From Cercis canadensis (lineage: Eukaryota > Streptophyta > Magnoliopsida > Fabales > Fabaceae), in the NCBI GenBank assembly GCA_003255065.1, contig QAOA01000431.1, positions 372,001 through 436,000 of the forward strand: a DNA stretch of 64,000 bases, in the 5' to 3' direction. The position numbers and the translations under genes are program-made. A model generated the notes under the pieces. That model ran no database searches. It saw nothing but the letters and a program-made list of their open reading frames with translations, and was not told where the DNA came from. Below are positions 23,501 to 33,577 of this stretch, piece by piece (the first letter of the stretch is position 1; the number at the start of each line of letters is the position of its first letter).

Positions 23501-26500
23501 TACCTAGCTATGTCTCCGGCTGGGCTTCTACAACCGTTACCGATACCAAGAGCAATTTGGGCAGATGTGAGTATGGACTTTATTACTGGATTACCAAGGT
23601 CACAAGGGTACGATGCTATATTAGTAGTTGTGGACAGATTATCCAAGTATAGGCATTTTATAGCATTAAAACACCCATTTACAGCTCAAACAGTAGCATA
23701 AGTTTTTGCTAAGAAAATTGTGAGGTTACATGGGATTCCAAGCTCAATTGTAAGTGATAGGGATCCAACATTCACTAGTTGTTTTTGGACTGAATTATTC
23801 AAGCAACAAGAGACTATTTTGAAGATGAGCTCCGCCTATCCGGAAACGGATGGACAAACAGAGGTGCTGAACATAACCCTTGAAACTTACCTACGTCGTT
23901 TTTCTTCTGAGCAGCCAAAACAGTGGGTAAAGTAGTTGCACTGGGCAGAGTTTAGCTACAATACATCAGTTCATAGTGCTACCAGAAAGACACCTTTTGA
24001 ACTAGTGTATGAGGTTTCTGCCAGGGGAATGTTTGGTGGAATCAGTGGCAACTGAGTTGCTGGACAGAGATGAAATTCTAAAGCAACTACAGTTACAATT
24101 GGAAAGGGCTCAGCACCGGATGTACAAGGCAGCAAACAAAGACAGGAAGGAAGTAGAATTTGAGGTAGGAGACTGGGTCTACCTTAAGCTGAGGTCACAA
24201 CACCAAATATCAGTGGCCAGGAAAGTGTGCATAAAGCTGGCTGCCCGTTACTATGGACCATTTAAAATCCTGTCAAAAATTGGTAAAGTAGCTTATAAAC
24301 TTCAGCTTCCGGAATCAACTAGGATACACTCTGTGTTCCATGTCTCCTTGCTGAAAAAAGTTGTTGGGAATCAACCAGTAAATTCCACAATTCTTGCCAC
24401 CCTTCACTTTGAAGTTGATGTTGTTACACCAGAGGAAGCCTTACAATTTCGAACCCTTACTAGGAATAAGAAGAAAATTCCTCAAGTTCGCATAAAATGG
24501 TTGGGGCAGCCGGCTGAAGACACTACGTGGGAAGACATTCTGCTCATTAGAGGCCAATTTCCAGAACTTAGCCTTGAGGACAAGGCTGTTAATTCAGGGG
24601 GGAGTATTATTAGCCCAAAAGAAATAGAGGGTATTGTTGGGCCTAATTTAGATGAACCCTCTAAGATTGAGGTAGGTCCAAACCAGCAGAAAAGGTTGAG
24701 AGTGTATGAGAGGAGGAAAAAGGGTGCTCCGGATGTGGGGGAAAGTTAGTTGGGTTAGTCACGTGTGTGAGCATGGGGGTGTGAGGTGTTTAGGGAGGTG
24801 GCTGAGTTAGAGGAGGGCATTCGGTTATTTTGTATCTTGTTAGAGGAATTGAGAGGTTACTCTCTTTGGAAGTCTGGGGGCTATAATAGCACTACCCTGT
24901 AGTGGCAGTGGTGTCTAGTGTTATATAATTCCAGAGGCTTATTCTATCCATTCTGTGTTCTGTGTTTTTCTGTGTTTGCCTGAGTAATTTTTTATGTAAC
25001 TGTTAGGTAATAATATTCAGACAAGCACAGAATAAGAATAGAGAATAGGTCACCGGAGTTGTATAACACTCCACACCTCTGCCACTGCAGGGTAGTGTTA
25101 ATTCAGCTCCTCCACCTCCAAAGAGAGTAGCCTCTCTTTCCCTAGACACAAGACAGAAAATAACTGAATGCCCTTTCCCTCACTCCCTTTTCCTTAAAAA
25201 ACCCCTGACCCCCCTTGCACACACATGTTGCTGACCAACTAACTTCCCCCCACTTTCGGACCACTCTTCTTTCTTCTCTCATACACCCTCAACAACTTGG
25301 AGGGTCCACCTTGTTCAGGCATAACCAATTCTTCTTATTCTGTTTGGCTAACAATACTTCCCTCTGGGGTAATAGCCTTGTCCTCAAAACTAAATTCTTG
25401 AAATTGGCCTCGGATGAGCTGAGAGTCCTCCTAAGTAGCATCTTCGCTCGACTGTCCCAACCATTTTATTAGGACTTGAGGAATTTTCTGTTTATTTCTG
25501 GTAGTGACTCTGTACTGCAAAACTTCCTCTGGTGTCACAGCTGTAGTTTCGAAATTTAGATTGCTAGGGATTGTGGGATTCACTGGTTGATTCCCCACTG
25601 CTTTTTTCAGCAAGGAAACATGGAACACAGGGTGTATCCTAGCTGTTTCCGGAAGCTGTAGTCTATAGGCCACCTGCCCAATCTTTGTCAAGACTTTGAA
25701 TGGCCCATAGTAACAGGCAGCTAGCTTTAGGCAAACCCTACGAGCTACTGAAATTTGTCTTTGTGGCCTCAACTTTGGATAAACCCAGTCACCTACCCCA
25801 TACTCCACAGCCCTCCTGCCCTTGTTTGCTTCCACACACATCCTTTGATGTGCCCTTTCCAGATGATACCTTAACTATCTCAAAATCTCATCTCTGTCCA
25901 TCAATTCATTTGCCATAGATTCTACCAAACATTCCCCTAATAAAAACCTCAAAACAGTGAGAGGTTTACGCCCATAGACCAGTTCAAAAGGTGTCTTTTC
26001 AGCTGCACTATGGACTGAAGTGTTGTAGCTAAACTCTGCCTAGTGTAGCCACGTTACCCACTGTTTCGGTTGTTCACTAGAAAAACAGCGTAGGTAAGTT
26101 TCTAGGCTTCTATTCATAACTTCCGTTTGTCCGTCCGTTTCTGGGTGATAAGCTGAACTCATCTTCAAGAATGTCCCCTGCTGTTTGAATAATTCGGTCC
26201 AGAATCGACTAGTGAATGTGGGGTCCCTATCACTTACAATTGAGCTAGAGATCCCATGTAACTTTACAATTTCCTTAGCAAATAGCCCTGCTACTGTTTG
26301 AGCTGTGAAAGGGTGTTTCAATGCTACAAAATGCCCATATTTAGACAATCTGTTCACAACTACCATTATAGCATCATAGCCATGAGATTTGGGCAACCCT
26401 GTAATGAAATCCATACTTACATCCTCCCAAATTGCTCTTGGAATTGGTAGAGGTTGCAGAAGTCTAGCCGGAGACATAGCTAGGTATTTTTGTTGACATA

Positions 26501-29500
26501 TCCCACACTCAGCTACAAACTTGATGACCATTAGCATCATGCCTTGCCAAAATAAATTAGAAGCTAAACGACGGTAAGTCTTCTGCACTCCAACATGCCC
26601 TCCCACTGGAGAAGAATGAAACTCAGTCAGCAACTGAGGAATCCACTTAGAGGTAGCCGAAAGCACCATCCTTCCCTTATAAAAGAGTCTTCCATTGACC
26701 AAAGAGTACACTGGTCTTGAAGTAGGGTTTTCCTGTAGCTCCTCTATTATTTTTTTAAGTGTAGGATCTGCCAAAACCTCTTCATTTATCTGGTCAGCCT
26801 CCAGCGTGGCTGTGATAGAATCAAAAGTTCACCCTTACTTCCCTTGTCTTCCTTGCGGGACAGCGCATCAGCTGCCCTATTCTCCTTCCCCGGTTTGTAT
26901 TTGATGTCAAAGGTGTACCCCAGCAATTTAGCAAGCCAATCTTNAGGGTCTGCCAAAACCTCTTCATTTATCTGGTCAGCCTCCAGCGTGGCTGTGATAG
27001 AATCAAAAGTTCACCCTTACTTCCCTTGTCTTCCTTACGGGACAGCGCATCAGCTGCCCTATTCTCCTTCCCCGGTTTGTATTTGATGTCAAAGGTGTAC
27101 CCCAACAATTTAGCAAGCCAATCTTGCTGGTTGGGGGATGTGACCCTTTGTTCTAAAAGGAATTTTAAACTCCGCTGGTCAGTGAAGACTAGAAACTTCC
27201 TCCCCATCAAATATGGCCTCCAGTGTTGAATAGATAAGACTAGAGCCATTAATTCTTTCTCATATACTGACTTTGCAAGGGCTTGGTCAGATAGTCCCTT
27301 ACTATAATAGGCCACTGGTCTTCCTTCTTGCATTAGAACCGCCCCTAACCCCTTCCCGAAGGCATCACATTCGACTACGAACATTTTGAGGAAATCCGGT
27401 AAAGCAAGGACTGGAGCAATGATCAGCCTCTGTTGCAGCTGCTTGAAAGCTTCAGTTGCTGCCTCATTCCAATGGAAATTTCCCTTTTTTAATAGATCAG
27501 TTAGTGGTCTTGCAATCTTCCCATAATCCCGAATAAATTTCCTATAGTAGCCGGTTAAACCTAAGAAACCCCGGACTGCCTTGATTGTTGAAGGAATTGG
27601 CCAATTCAAAACACTGTTGATTTTTTCTTGATCCATATAAACCCTAGTGGCAGAAATTACGTGGCCAAGGTACCCTATGGATTTTTCTCCAAAACTACAC
27701 TTCCTCCGATTGGCAAAAAATTCCTGCTGCTGTAAGACCTCTAACACTACTCTCAAGTGTGTTAAATGATCTTGCCAATTCCTACTATATACCAAAATGT
27801 CATCGAAAAATACCAAGACGAATCTGCGTAGGAAAGGCTTGAAGGCAGCGTTCATAGTCGCTTGAAAGGTTGCTGGCACATTGCTCAGCCCGAACGGCAT
27901 CACCAAAAACTCGTAGTGACCGTGGTGGGTACGAAATGCTGTCTTCTATACATCCTCATCTCTTACCCTAATTTGGTGGTAACCTGAGCGCAAGTCTAAT
28001 TTAGAAAAAAAACATGCCCCGCTCAATTCATCTAGTAACTCCTCTATTACCGGAATTGGATATTTATCCAGTATGGTGACCTTGTTCAAAGCTCTATAAT
28101 CCACACAAAACCTCCAGCTCCATCCTTTTTCTTCACTAAAAGAACTGGACTAGAGTAGGAGCTGTTACTTGTCTTTATGATTCCTGCCCTTAACATTTCC
28201 TCCACCAATTTTTCAATCTCATTTTTCTGTACATGAGCATATCGGTATGGCCTCACATTCACAGTTTTGATTCCCGGTTCAAGGGGAATTGCATGATCCA
28301 TTTCTCGAAGAGGGGGAAGTCCCTGCGGCTCATGGAACACTCCGTCAAACATACTTAGGAGCTGAGTCATGTGGTCCCTCTGTTCCGTAGTTAGAGTTAC
28401 CACATTTCCTGCCTGTGTAGCATCCGTATATATTGAATCCCCTGTTTTCCATGTTTTCAGCTCCCCCTGAGAAAACAGCAACACCATCCCTTCGTCATCA
28501 CACTCTAATTCCTTAAGTAGAGCTCTATGTGAAAGTTGAGTCCTACCAAGAGTGGCATTACCTTGCAAGGTAACACGTTTTCCCCCGTAATCAAAAGACA
28601 TCACTAGTTCTTTCCAATTCACCTTTATATCTCCCAATGTTTCTAACCAGGCCATGCCTAGAATGATATCTATCCCTCCCAAGGAAACAATTGATAATCT
28701 GCAATCATCGTGAGTCCTTGTATCTTCATACTCAATTGTGGACACATACCTTTTGCTGGTTGATATTGTCCATTTCCCAGTTTAATTCGGAACTCCGGCA
28801 TTTCAATCACCCTCGGTTTGATTCTTTGGGCCAAGTCTAAAGATAAAAAAATTGTGGCTAGCACCTGAGTCTACCATGATCAGAACCTGGTTCCCATCGA
28901 TTTCCCCCGACATCTTCATTGTTTGGGGACGAGAAAATCCTCCAATAGAGGAACATGAAAGATTGAAAACTTCACCTTCAAGCTCTGAGTCAACCTTGGT
29001 ATCTACTTCCGGAGTGAAACTAGCATCCAATAAGGCGAGCTCCTCCTCCGAAGGCACCCCCTCATTTTCTCTGAGAATGATGAGACGGAGGTGTTTCTCT
29101 GGACATTTATGGGTGGGTCCGTATGGTTGACCACACTGGAAGCACTTGCCTTCATCCCTCCGACGCACATATTCCTGGTATGGCAGATGTCTGCCTCGTG
29201 CACGATATGAAGAAGAGCCATGGCTGCCATTGCCGCTTGCTGCTGTCGAGCTCGTTGCACCACTGTTGTGCGTTGGGTCTCTGTGTTTTGCGATGGGTGG
29301 GGCTTCGACCTATGCGACTAGTGGAGAAACCTCGACCTGCTTGTCCCAAGAGGCCCAGAGTGATTGGGCCGGTGGAGATGTGGTCCTCTGTTTCGACCCG
29401 ACCAGCCCACCCCCGAGTCCGACCCAAAACCAGTCATCCCTGTCACCTGGTTTACTGGGCGTTGCCCAGTCTTCATCATCGTTCCCCCATGAATGTCGTC

Positions 29501-31960
29501 TTCTATGTCCCGTGCTAGCTCAATAGCTCATGCGACATCTTTGGGTTTGTGAATTCTCACCCTCCGTCGGATAACTTCATCAAGACCATGCATGAGGTAT
29601 CCCAAAATCTGCGCCTCTGGCATCTCCGGCACCAAGGCCACGGCGTCCTCGAACATCTGGACAAACTCTTCCACCGTCCCCGTTTGTTTTATGGCAGCGA
29701 GCAGCTCATACTGATTCTCTGCCTTCCGACCACCGTATCTCCGTATCAACTCCTCAGCCAACATCTCCCAGGACAAATTTGGTATTCGTTTGCTTAAGCA
29801 TCGAAACCAACTCACCGCTGGTCCCTCCATGCACATGAAAGCAAGCTGGATTTTGAGTTCTGGACTGGTATTTTGTAATTCAAAATATTTGGCAGCTCTG
29901 GCAAGCCAACCTGCTGGGTCACTGCCATCAAAATTTGGGAGCTCAATCCGGTTGAGGGCCCGTCGGAACTCATCTCCCCAGAGGCCGTCTCCATCAATGG
30001 TTCGACGACGTTCATCCTGAGGAGGAGGTCGCTGTCTCCCTGTGTCACTGGACTCAGTTCTGTGATCTTCTGACATTGTCAATGGATTCTTCCCAGAGTC
30101 GTGTACATGCGTTCGTTGGTTCACTTCTTGAGCCAACGCCTTCATCATCGACTTCATTTGTTCAAAACCGTCAGCCATTTCTTCCATCCGACCTTTCAAA
30201 ACCTCAACCCCATGAAGTTTTTGTGTGAGTTTGTCAATGGCCATTCCTGTCACTTTGAATTTTCCATCTGTCTCAGAGAAACCTTCAATCATTTTTTCCC
30301 ACGATTCTGTACCTTCGCTAGTCCCCACCATTTCGTTTCCTGGCAACGGAATCAAATTGTTAGGTAATAATATTCAGACAAGCACAGAATAAGAATAGAG
30401 AATAGGTCACCGGAGTTGTATAACACTCCACACCTCTGCCACTGCAGGGTAGTGTTAATTCAGCTCCTCCACCTCCAAAGAGAGTAGCCTCTCTTTCCCT
30501 AGACACAAGACAGAAAATAATTGAATGCCCTTTCCCTCACTCCCTTTTCCTTAAAAAACCCCTGACCCCCTTTGCACATGCATGTTACTAACTAACTAAC
30601 TTCCCCCCACTTCTGGACCACTCTTCTTTCTCCTCTCATACACCCTCAACAACTTGGAGGGTCCACCTTGTTCAGGCCTAACCAATTCTTCTAATTCTTT
30701 TTGGCTAACAGTAACAGTCCATGAATAGTTTTTCAACTCTGACATAAAGGTATATAGGATCAATTTTGGCTTGTGAAATATGCCATGCTTAATGCTTAAG
30801 GAAAACCATCACATTTTCAAAACAAAAAAGTCTTCCCAAGAGCAAAAGCAGATTTTCATGCATTACTTGTTTCATGAGTGCAAAACTGGTCCTTATCCAC
30901 TTCTTCCAAACTTTTGTTTTATAGTTTCTTCACTGAAGAAACTTCCAAGCTGAGCTTTGAGTTTCATTCCATTTTGTTGGCTTTAAAGGTCTAAATTGTT
31001 TTTGCAACAAATTTATTCCAACCACTTGATGCCTATTAAAACAATTTTTACTACTAAATAAATTAAAAAAAAGAAAAAAGTAAAGCAACACACAATTTCT
31101 CTACTTCATAATGATTGGGGGCAGTTTTGAAAGGGTTATGAAATAATTCCAATAACACAAAACATCCATCATTCCATATTACATTTCCTTAAACAACTGC
31201 AAAGCAGCCCCATAATTACAAATGTTCAAAAGATTGTAACAATCTATCAATCGAATTAAAATATTTCCAAAAGGGCAGTGAAATGAATATCATAAAAAGC
31301 GAAAGCAGAAAAGTCAAAATATGATTATAATATTAAATTCACCTTTAAATCATGAGTCAGTTTTAAATTTTCTTCAAGATCGCCTTTTCTCCAAACCAAC
31401 TCATTTGATGCAGAGTTGATGGCTTCATTTTGCTTCTTATCAATTGCCTAACCAATAAATACCATGCAATTTTCTAAATTAACTTTATACTTGATACAAG
31501 ACAATAAGGTAACTAACACTTTCCATAAACTAGACAAACCATTCACAGTTCAAAGAATTTCCTTTCTAGTTGGTATTTCTCATTTGACAGCTGCAATTCC
31601 TATTGCCACAACAATTAACTGATGTCCTTGAATGTAAAAGATGTAGAGATAATTTAACACCAGTAAATATTTCATACCTTCATACAAGCAATAGCAATCT
31701 GTTTGCAAAGGGAAAGGAACTCCTTCCTGTGCCCTGACTCATGAATAAAGCTCCTGCACATAAAGTTATAATCTGATGGTACGATACAGAGCTTCTTGCA
31801 TCTTCAATTGAAATATCATGCGCCTGAATATATTTTGGTGTCTTCTAGCAAATTTTTCTCTTATGTCAGAATTTCCTAATGCAAAATTCATGTTAAACTT
31901 TAGTACCATAGCCTCTAGGTCCTCAATGTGATTGAAGTCATCATCTCTTTTGACATTCCT
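17216..31960 (-). CDS. Host gene for a coiled-coil-rich protein, partial, with a nested retroelement intron
   Basis: Four minus-strand exons with AG/GT borders keep one frame (phase 0 at each junction): 31678-~31800 ([18 protein letters not shown]), 31343-31447 ([20 protein letters not shown]), 18714-18824 ([18 protein letters not shown]) and 17216-17257 ([14 protein letters not shown]). A further block at ~31825-31960 ([13 protein letters not shown]) belongs upstream but its junction is unclear. The mix of charged residues and regular leucines suggests helices or coiled coil. I do not recognise the family. The intron between 31342 and 18825 is about 12.5 kb because two chromoviruses sit in it. 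Absence of stops in four exons suggests a live gene or a very recent loss. The 5' end probably lies beyond the N gap. No exon was found below 17216. Confidence 0.6.
17573..18713. other. Intron of the coiled-coil gene
   Basis: AT-rich DNA between two in-phase exons. Open frames near 17839-18407 on the plus strand are short, overlap each other and lack any domain. Confidence 0.45.
18714..18824 (-). CDS. 111-bp exon of the coiled-coil gene
   Basis: Thirty-seven codons from [20 protein letters not shown] to SSISNNIK, between a TTATCTAG acceptor and an AAG/GTTTGA donor, with no stop and phase 0 at both sides. Confidence 0.6.
18825..19284. other. Intron of the coiled-coil gene, left of the retroelements
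   Basis: No recognisable feature up to the TRIM-like fragment at about 19285. Confidence 0.4.
19285..19380 (-). mobile_element. TRIM-like fragment (minus strand)
   Basis: Read on the minus strand it has a GACATCATACTAGAGC-like primer site (compare GGTATCAGAGC), then GTTGCCCAAGAGGTCAAGAG. This parallels TTTGACCAAACGGTCAGGAG in the TRIM at 9352-9635. Only this piece remains, next to the left end of chromovirus copy A. Confidence 0.4.
19408..19801 (+). repeat. 5' LTR of chromovirus copy A
   Basis: 394 bp, TGTTAGCCCAAAAG to TTTTTTACGTAACA, followed by ATTTGGTTCTGTTGACGGGA, a primer site of the same type as in copy B. A PPT-like stretch lies just outside at 19391-19407. Confidence 0.88.
19828..20700 (+). 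pseudogene. gag region of chromovirus copy A
   Basis: Contains [20 protein letters not shown], then [18 protein letters not shown] and a downstream retrotransposon gag helix set ([38 protein letters not shown]). Same family as the better preserved gag of copy B. Fossil. Confidence 0.85.
21114..21910 (+). pseudogene. Protease region of chromovirus copy A
   Basis: [18 protein letters not shown] carries the aspartic protease signature (DSGA) near 21285. [20 protein letters not shown] follows. The stretch ends where the RT domain begins. A single N lies at 21149. Fossil. Confidence 0.85.
21929..23078 (+). pseudogene. Reverse transcriptase and RNase H region of chromovirus copy A
   Basis: RT motifs: [46 protein letters not shown] and the FFDDILAYS catalytic block near 22350. 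RNase [21 protein letters not shown] and [14 protein letters not shown]. Fossil. Confidence 0.9.
23156..23935 (+). pseudogene. Integrase region of chromovirus copy A
   Basis: Zinc-binding HHCC part ([20 protein letters not shown] to CEVCQ near 23355-23494), then the core ([41 protein letters not shown]). Fossil. Confidence 0.9.
24009..24749 (+). pseudogene. Integrase C-terminus and chromodomain of chromovirus copy A
   Basis: [39 protein letters not shown] and [14 protein letters not shown] are the integrase tail. [20 protein letters not shown] is the chromodomain, which in this lineage is thought to steer insertion toward modified histone tails. The frame runs into the 3' LTR. Fossil. Confidence 0.88.
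24608..25000 (+). repeat. 3' LTR of chromovirus copy A (last base displaced to 30716)
   Basis: Direct repeat of 19408-19801. It stops at ATGTAAC, where copy B begins. GTAAC is repeated after copy B and the final A of the LTR follows it. Confidence 0.88.
25001..25353 (-). repeat. 3' LTR of chromovirus copy B
   Basis: Left on the plus strand. It is bordered inside by the tract CCCAGAGGGAAGTAT (minus strand), the likely polypurine tract. Confidence 0.9.
25431..25841 (-). pseudogene. Integrase C-terminus and chromodomain of chromovirus copy B
   Basis: [53 protein letters not shown] and the chromodomain piece [14 protein letters not shown]. Fossil. Confidence 0.88.
26040..26774 (-). pseudogene. 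Integrase of chromovirus copy B
   Basis: A long frame with the HHCC zinc-binding part ([20 protein letters not shown], then [20 protein letters not shown]) and the core ([57 protein letters not shown]). Fossil. Confidence 0.92.
26763..27125. repeat. 181-bp duplication around a single N (assembly join)
   Basis: 26763-26943 and 26945-27125 are nearly identical and are separated by one N at 26944. Same pattern as at 17389. Most likely two contig ends that were not merged. Confidence 0.85.
26968..27906 (-). pseudogene. Reverse transcriptase (C-part) and RNase H of chromovirus copy B
   Basis: [20 protein letters not shown], then [20 protein letters not shown] (catalytic DD), then the RNase H motifs [40 protein letters not shown] and [17 protein letters not shown]. 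Fossil. Confidence 0.92.
28086..29168 (-). pseudogene. Zinc knuckle, protease and start of RT of chromovirus copy B
   Basis: [15 protein letters not shown] near 29120-29165 is the chromovirus zinc knuckle. [13 protein letters not shown] near 28850-28890 is the aspartic protease signature. [20 protein letters not shown] and VKKKDG near 28100-28200 open the RT. Fossil in several frames. Confidence 0.88.
29528..30355 (-). pseudogene. gag of chromovirus copy B
   Basis: A 275-codon frame that starts close to the 5' LTR and primer site. It has [40 protein letters not shown] and [20 protein letters not shown]. This is the usual chromovirus gag. Fossil. Confidence 0.9.
30358..30710 (-). repeat. 5' LTR of chromovirus copy B
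   Basis: Direct repeat of 25001-25353. On the minus strand it ends CCTAACA and is followed by ATTTGATTCCGTTGCCAGGA, the primer site. Confidence 0.9.
30717..31342. other. Intron of the coiled-coil gene, right of the retroelements
   Basis: AT-rich DNA up to the donor side of the exon at 31343. No feature recognised. Confidence 0.4.
31343..31447 (-). CDS. 105-bp exon of the coiled-coil gene
   Basis: Thirty-five codons from [20 protein letters not shown] to LKLTHDLK, between a TTGGTTAG acceptor and an AAG/GTGAAT donor, phase 0, no stop. Confidence 0.6.
31678..31800 (-). CDS. Exon of the coiled-coil gene, upstream border uncertain
   Basis: Reads [20 protein letters not shown], then [20 protein letters not shown], to an AAG/GTATGA donor. 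The upstream edge is set only by the loss of the frame near 31803 and an AG there. Confidence 0.55.
31801..31960 (-). CDS. Upstream coding block of the coiled-coil gene, partial
   Basis: From a CTTAG acceptor at 31961 the frame reads [20 protein letters not shown], then [20 protein letters not shown]. It overlaps the next exon in a different frame. Either a donor lies inside (GTACTA near 31895 is possible) or a short piece of the gene has been lost here. Confidence 0.4.
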
Positions 31961-32316
31961 CTAAGCCAGATTTTTATCAAACTTGTGCCTACAATGGAAA
32001 AACAATGATGATAACAAATTATTACATCAAAACTTGAACATACAACAGATTGTTAGTTGCAACCTAACTTTATGCTAGTCGCGGGATGGACTTTATAACT
32101 CAAGCAAAATTATTACTGCACCCAAAAAAGTGTTTAAAAATTAAAGTTAATTGTTTACACCTTTACTCGTTTTCGCATTTTTATTTTAATTTTTTTCCCT
32201 AACATTAACCAAAATTTGAAAAGCACTAACCCTGGATTTAATCTGAATTTATTTGCATACATTACTCATTTTCAACCAAAATTTATGGTTTCCCACAACC
32301 TCTTCCCCTTTCTTTC
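31961..32316. other. Non-coding DNA before the assembly gap
   Basis: AT-rich sequence with no recognised feature; probably intron. Open frames that run on from here into the N block are artefacts of the Ns. Confidence 0.4.
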
Positions 32317-32949
32317 NNNNNNNNNNNNNNNNNNNNNNNNNNNNNNNNNNNNNNNNNNNNNNNNNNNNNNNNNNNNNNNNNNNNNNNNNNNNNNNNNNNN
32401 NNNNNNNNNNNNNNNNNNNNNNNNNNNNNNNNNNNNNNNNNNNNNNNNNNNNNNNNNNNNNNNNNNNNNNNNNNNNNNNNNNNNNNNNNNNNNNNNNNNN
32501 NNNNNNNNNNNNNNNNNNNNNNNNNNNNNNNNNNNNNNNNNNNNNNNNNNNNNNNNNNNNNNNNNNNNNNNNNNNNNNNNNNNNNNNNNNNNNNNNNNNN
32601 NNNNNNNNNNNNNNNNNNNNNNNNNNNNNNNNNNNNNNNNNNNNNNNNNNNNNNNNNNNNNNNNNNNNNNNNNNNNNNNNNNNNNNNNNNNNNNNNNNNN
32701 NNNNNNNNNNNNNNNNNNNNNNNNNNNNNNNNNNNNNNNNNNNNNNNNNNNNNNNNNNNNNNNNNNNNNNNNNNNNNNNNNNNNNNNNNNNNNNNNNNNN
32801 NNNNNNNNNNNNNNNNNNNNNNNNNNNNNNNNNNNNNNNNNNNNNNNNNNNNNNNNNNNNNNNNNNNNNNNNNNNNNNNNNNNNNNNNNNNNNNNNNNNN
32901 NNNNNNNNNNNNNNNNNNNNNNNNNNNNNNNNNNNNNNNNNNNNNNNNN
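32317..32949. other. Assembly gap (N run)
   Basis: 633 consecutive Ns. It lies between the coiled-coil gene exons and the Helitron remains, so the missing DNA may hold further exons of either. Confidence 0.99.
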
Positions 32950-33138
32950 AATCCTTTAGAAAGACTGCATAAGTAAATACATAATGTTTAGTAACATGTA
33001 AGATTAGATACAGTCAATGAAAAAGTGCAATTGATTTAGTTCAATTATAATATAGATGTATTATGCGAGTTACATATACGAATAACACATTTAGGTCAAT
33101 CAGTGGATATAAATGTATATAAATTTACTTTGTCTTAC

Positions 33139-33577
33139 CTGTATGCCCATATACGATTAGACACCTCATTATCTGTATCATAAATATACAGTTGTACGAA
33201 TTTAGGGTTAGACCCTTCATTGGGTAGTAAGCTTTCAAGAGTGTGATAATTCTGACCACCCATTCGAAACATCCTAATTCCTCGTTCCATATTTAATGAA
33301 TTATCAATTTTACCACCGAGTGATGTAAAAGAAAACATCATATTATATGCCCGAATATTCTAAATAAAGTTGTTTCTCCTCCCGTCAACACCATCCAATA
33401 AATTCATTAATGTACTCAGTGGATTTTCCAGTAAGGGCAGTTGAATTTTTCTTTTATGACAACACATCCCAAACTTAGGTTTATAATGTGTCCTCAATTT
33501 TTCCAGTCTTTCATTGTACCAATGTAAAACACCACAAAACTCACACTCCCACGTGGGATCGCCAATATCATAGCATA
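33139..33577 (-). pseudogene. Helitron helicase-like exon, with one internal stop
   Basis: Reads YDIGDPTWECEFCGVLHWYN, then NPKFVQLYIYDTDNEVSNRI at its end, with NIRAYNMMFSFTSLGGKIDN between. This matches the standard plant Helitron pattern (GDP..CE.CGA.FW; NIRAYN..FAFTS.G; PKFAQLYIYDTENE). The exon runs from a CAATAG acceptor to a CATACAG/GTAAGA donor. A TAG at 33360-33362, just before NIRAYN, breaks the frame. The protein's normal role is rolling-circle replication of the transposon. Confidence 0.8.

Larger units (their letters stand above)
25001..30710 (-). mobile_element. Ty3/gypsy chromovirus, copy B, nested in copy A (fossil)
   Basis: LTRs of 353 bp at 25001-25353 and 30358-30710, with inverted ends TGTTAG/CTAACA. 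Target duplication GTAAC at 24996-25000 and 30711-30715 lies inside the end of copy A's 3' LTR, so copy B is the later arrival. On the minus strand gag, protease, RT, RNase H, integrase and chromodomain follow in order. Protein sequence is close to copy A but the LTRs are different. About six breaks. LTRs differ at about 3-4% by eye, which is less than in copy A and agrees with the nesting order. Confidence 0.95.
19408..30716 (+). mobile_element. Ty3/gypsy chromovirus, copy A (degenerate fossil, interrupted by copy B)
   Basis: LTRs at 19408-19801 and 24608-25000 (TGTTAGCCC to GTAACA); the last base of the right LTR lies at 30716, beyond copy B. The internal order is gag, protease, RT, RNase H, integrase, chromodomain, as in plant chromoviruses (probably Reina-like given the short LTR). 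It lies in an intron of the coiled-coil gene, opposite in strand. About ten breaks. The LTRs differ at 4-5% by eye, roughly 1.5-2 million years at a rice-like LTR rate. Oddly, a polypurine tract (CAGGGGGGAGTAT) precedes the left LTR as well as the right one. The flanking pentamers AGTAT and GTCCA do not match. Confidence 0.92.

Noticed and set aside
32216-32972. Long open frames crossing 32317-32949
   Set aside because: They consist almost wholly of X residues from the N run and carry no information.
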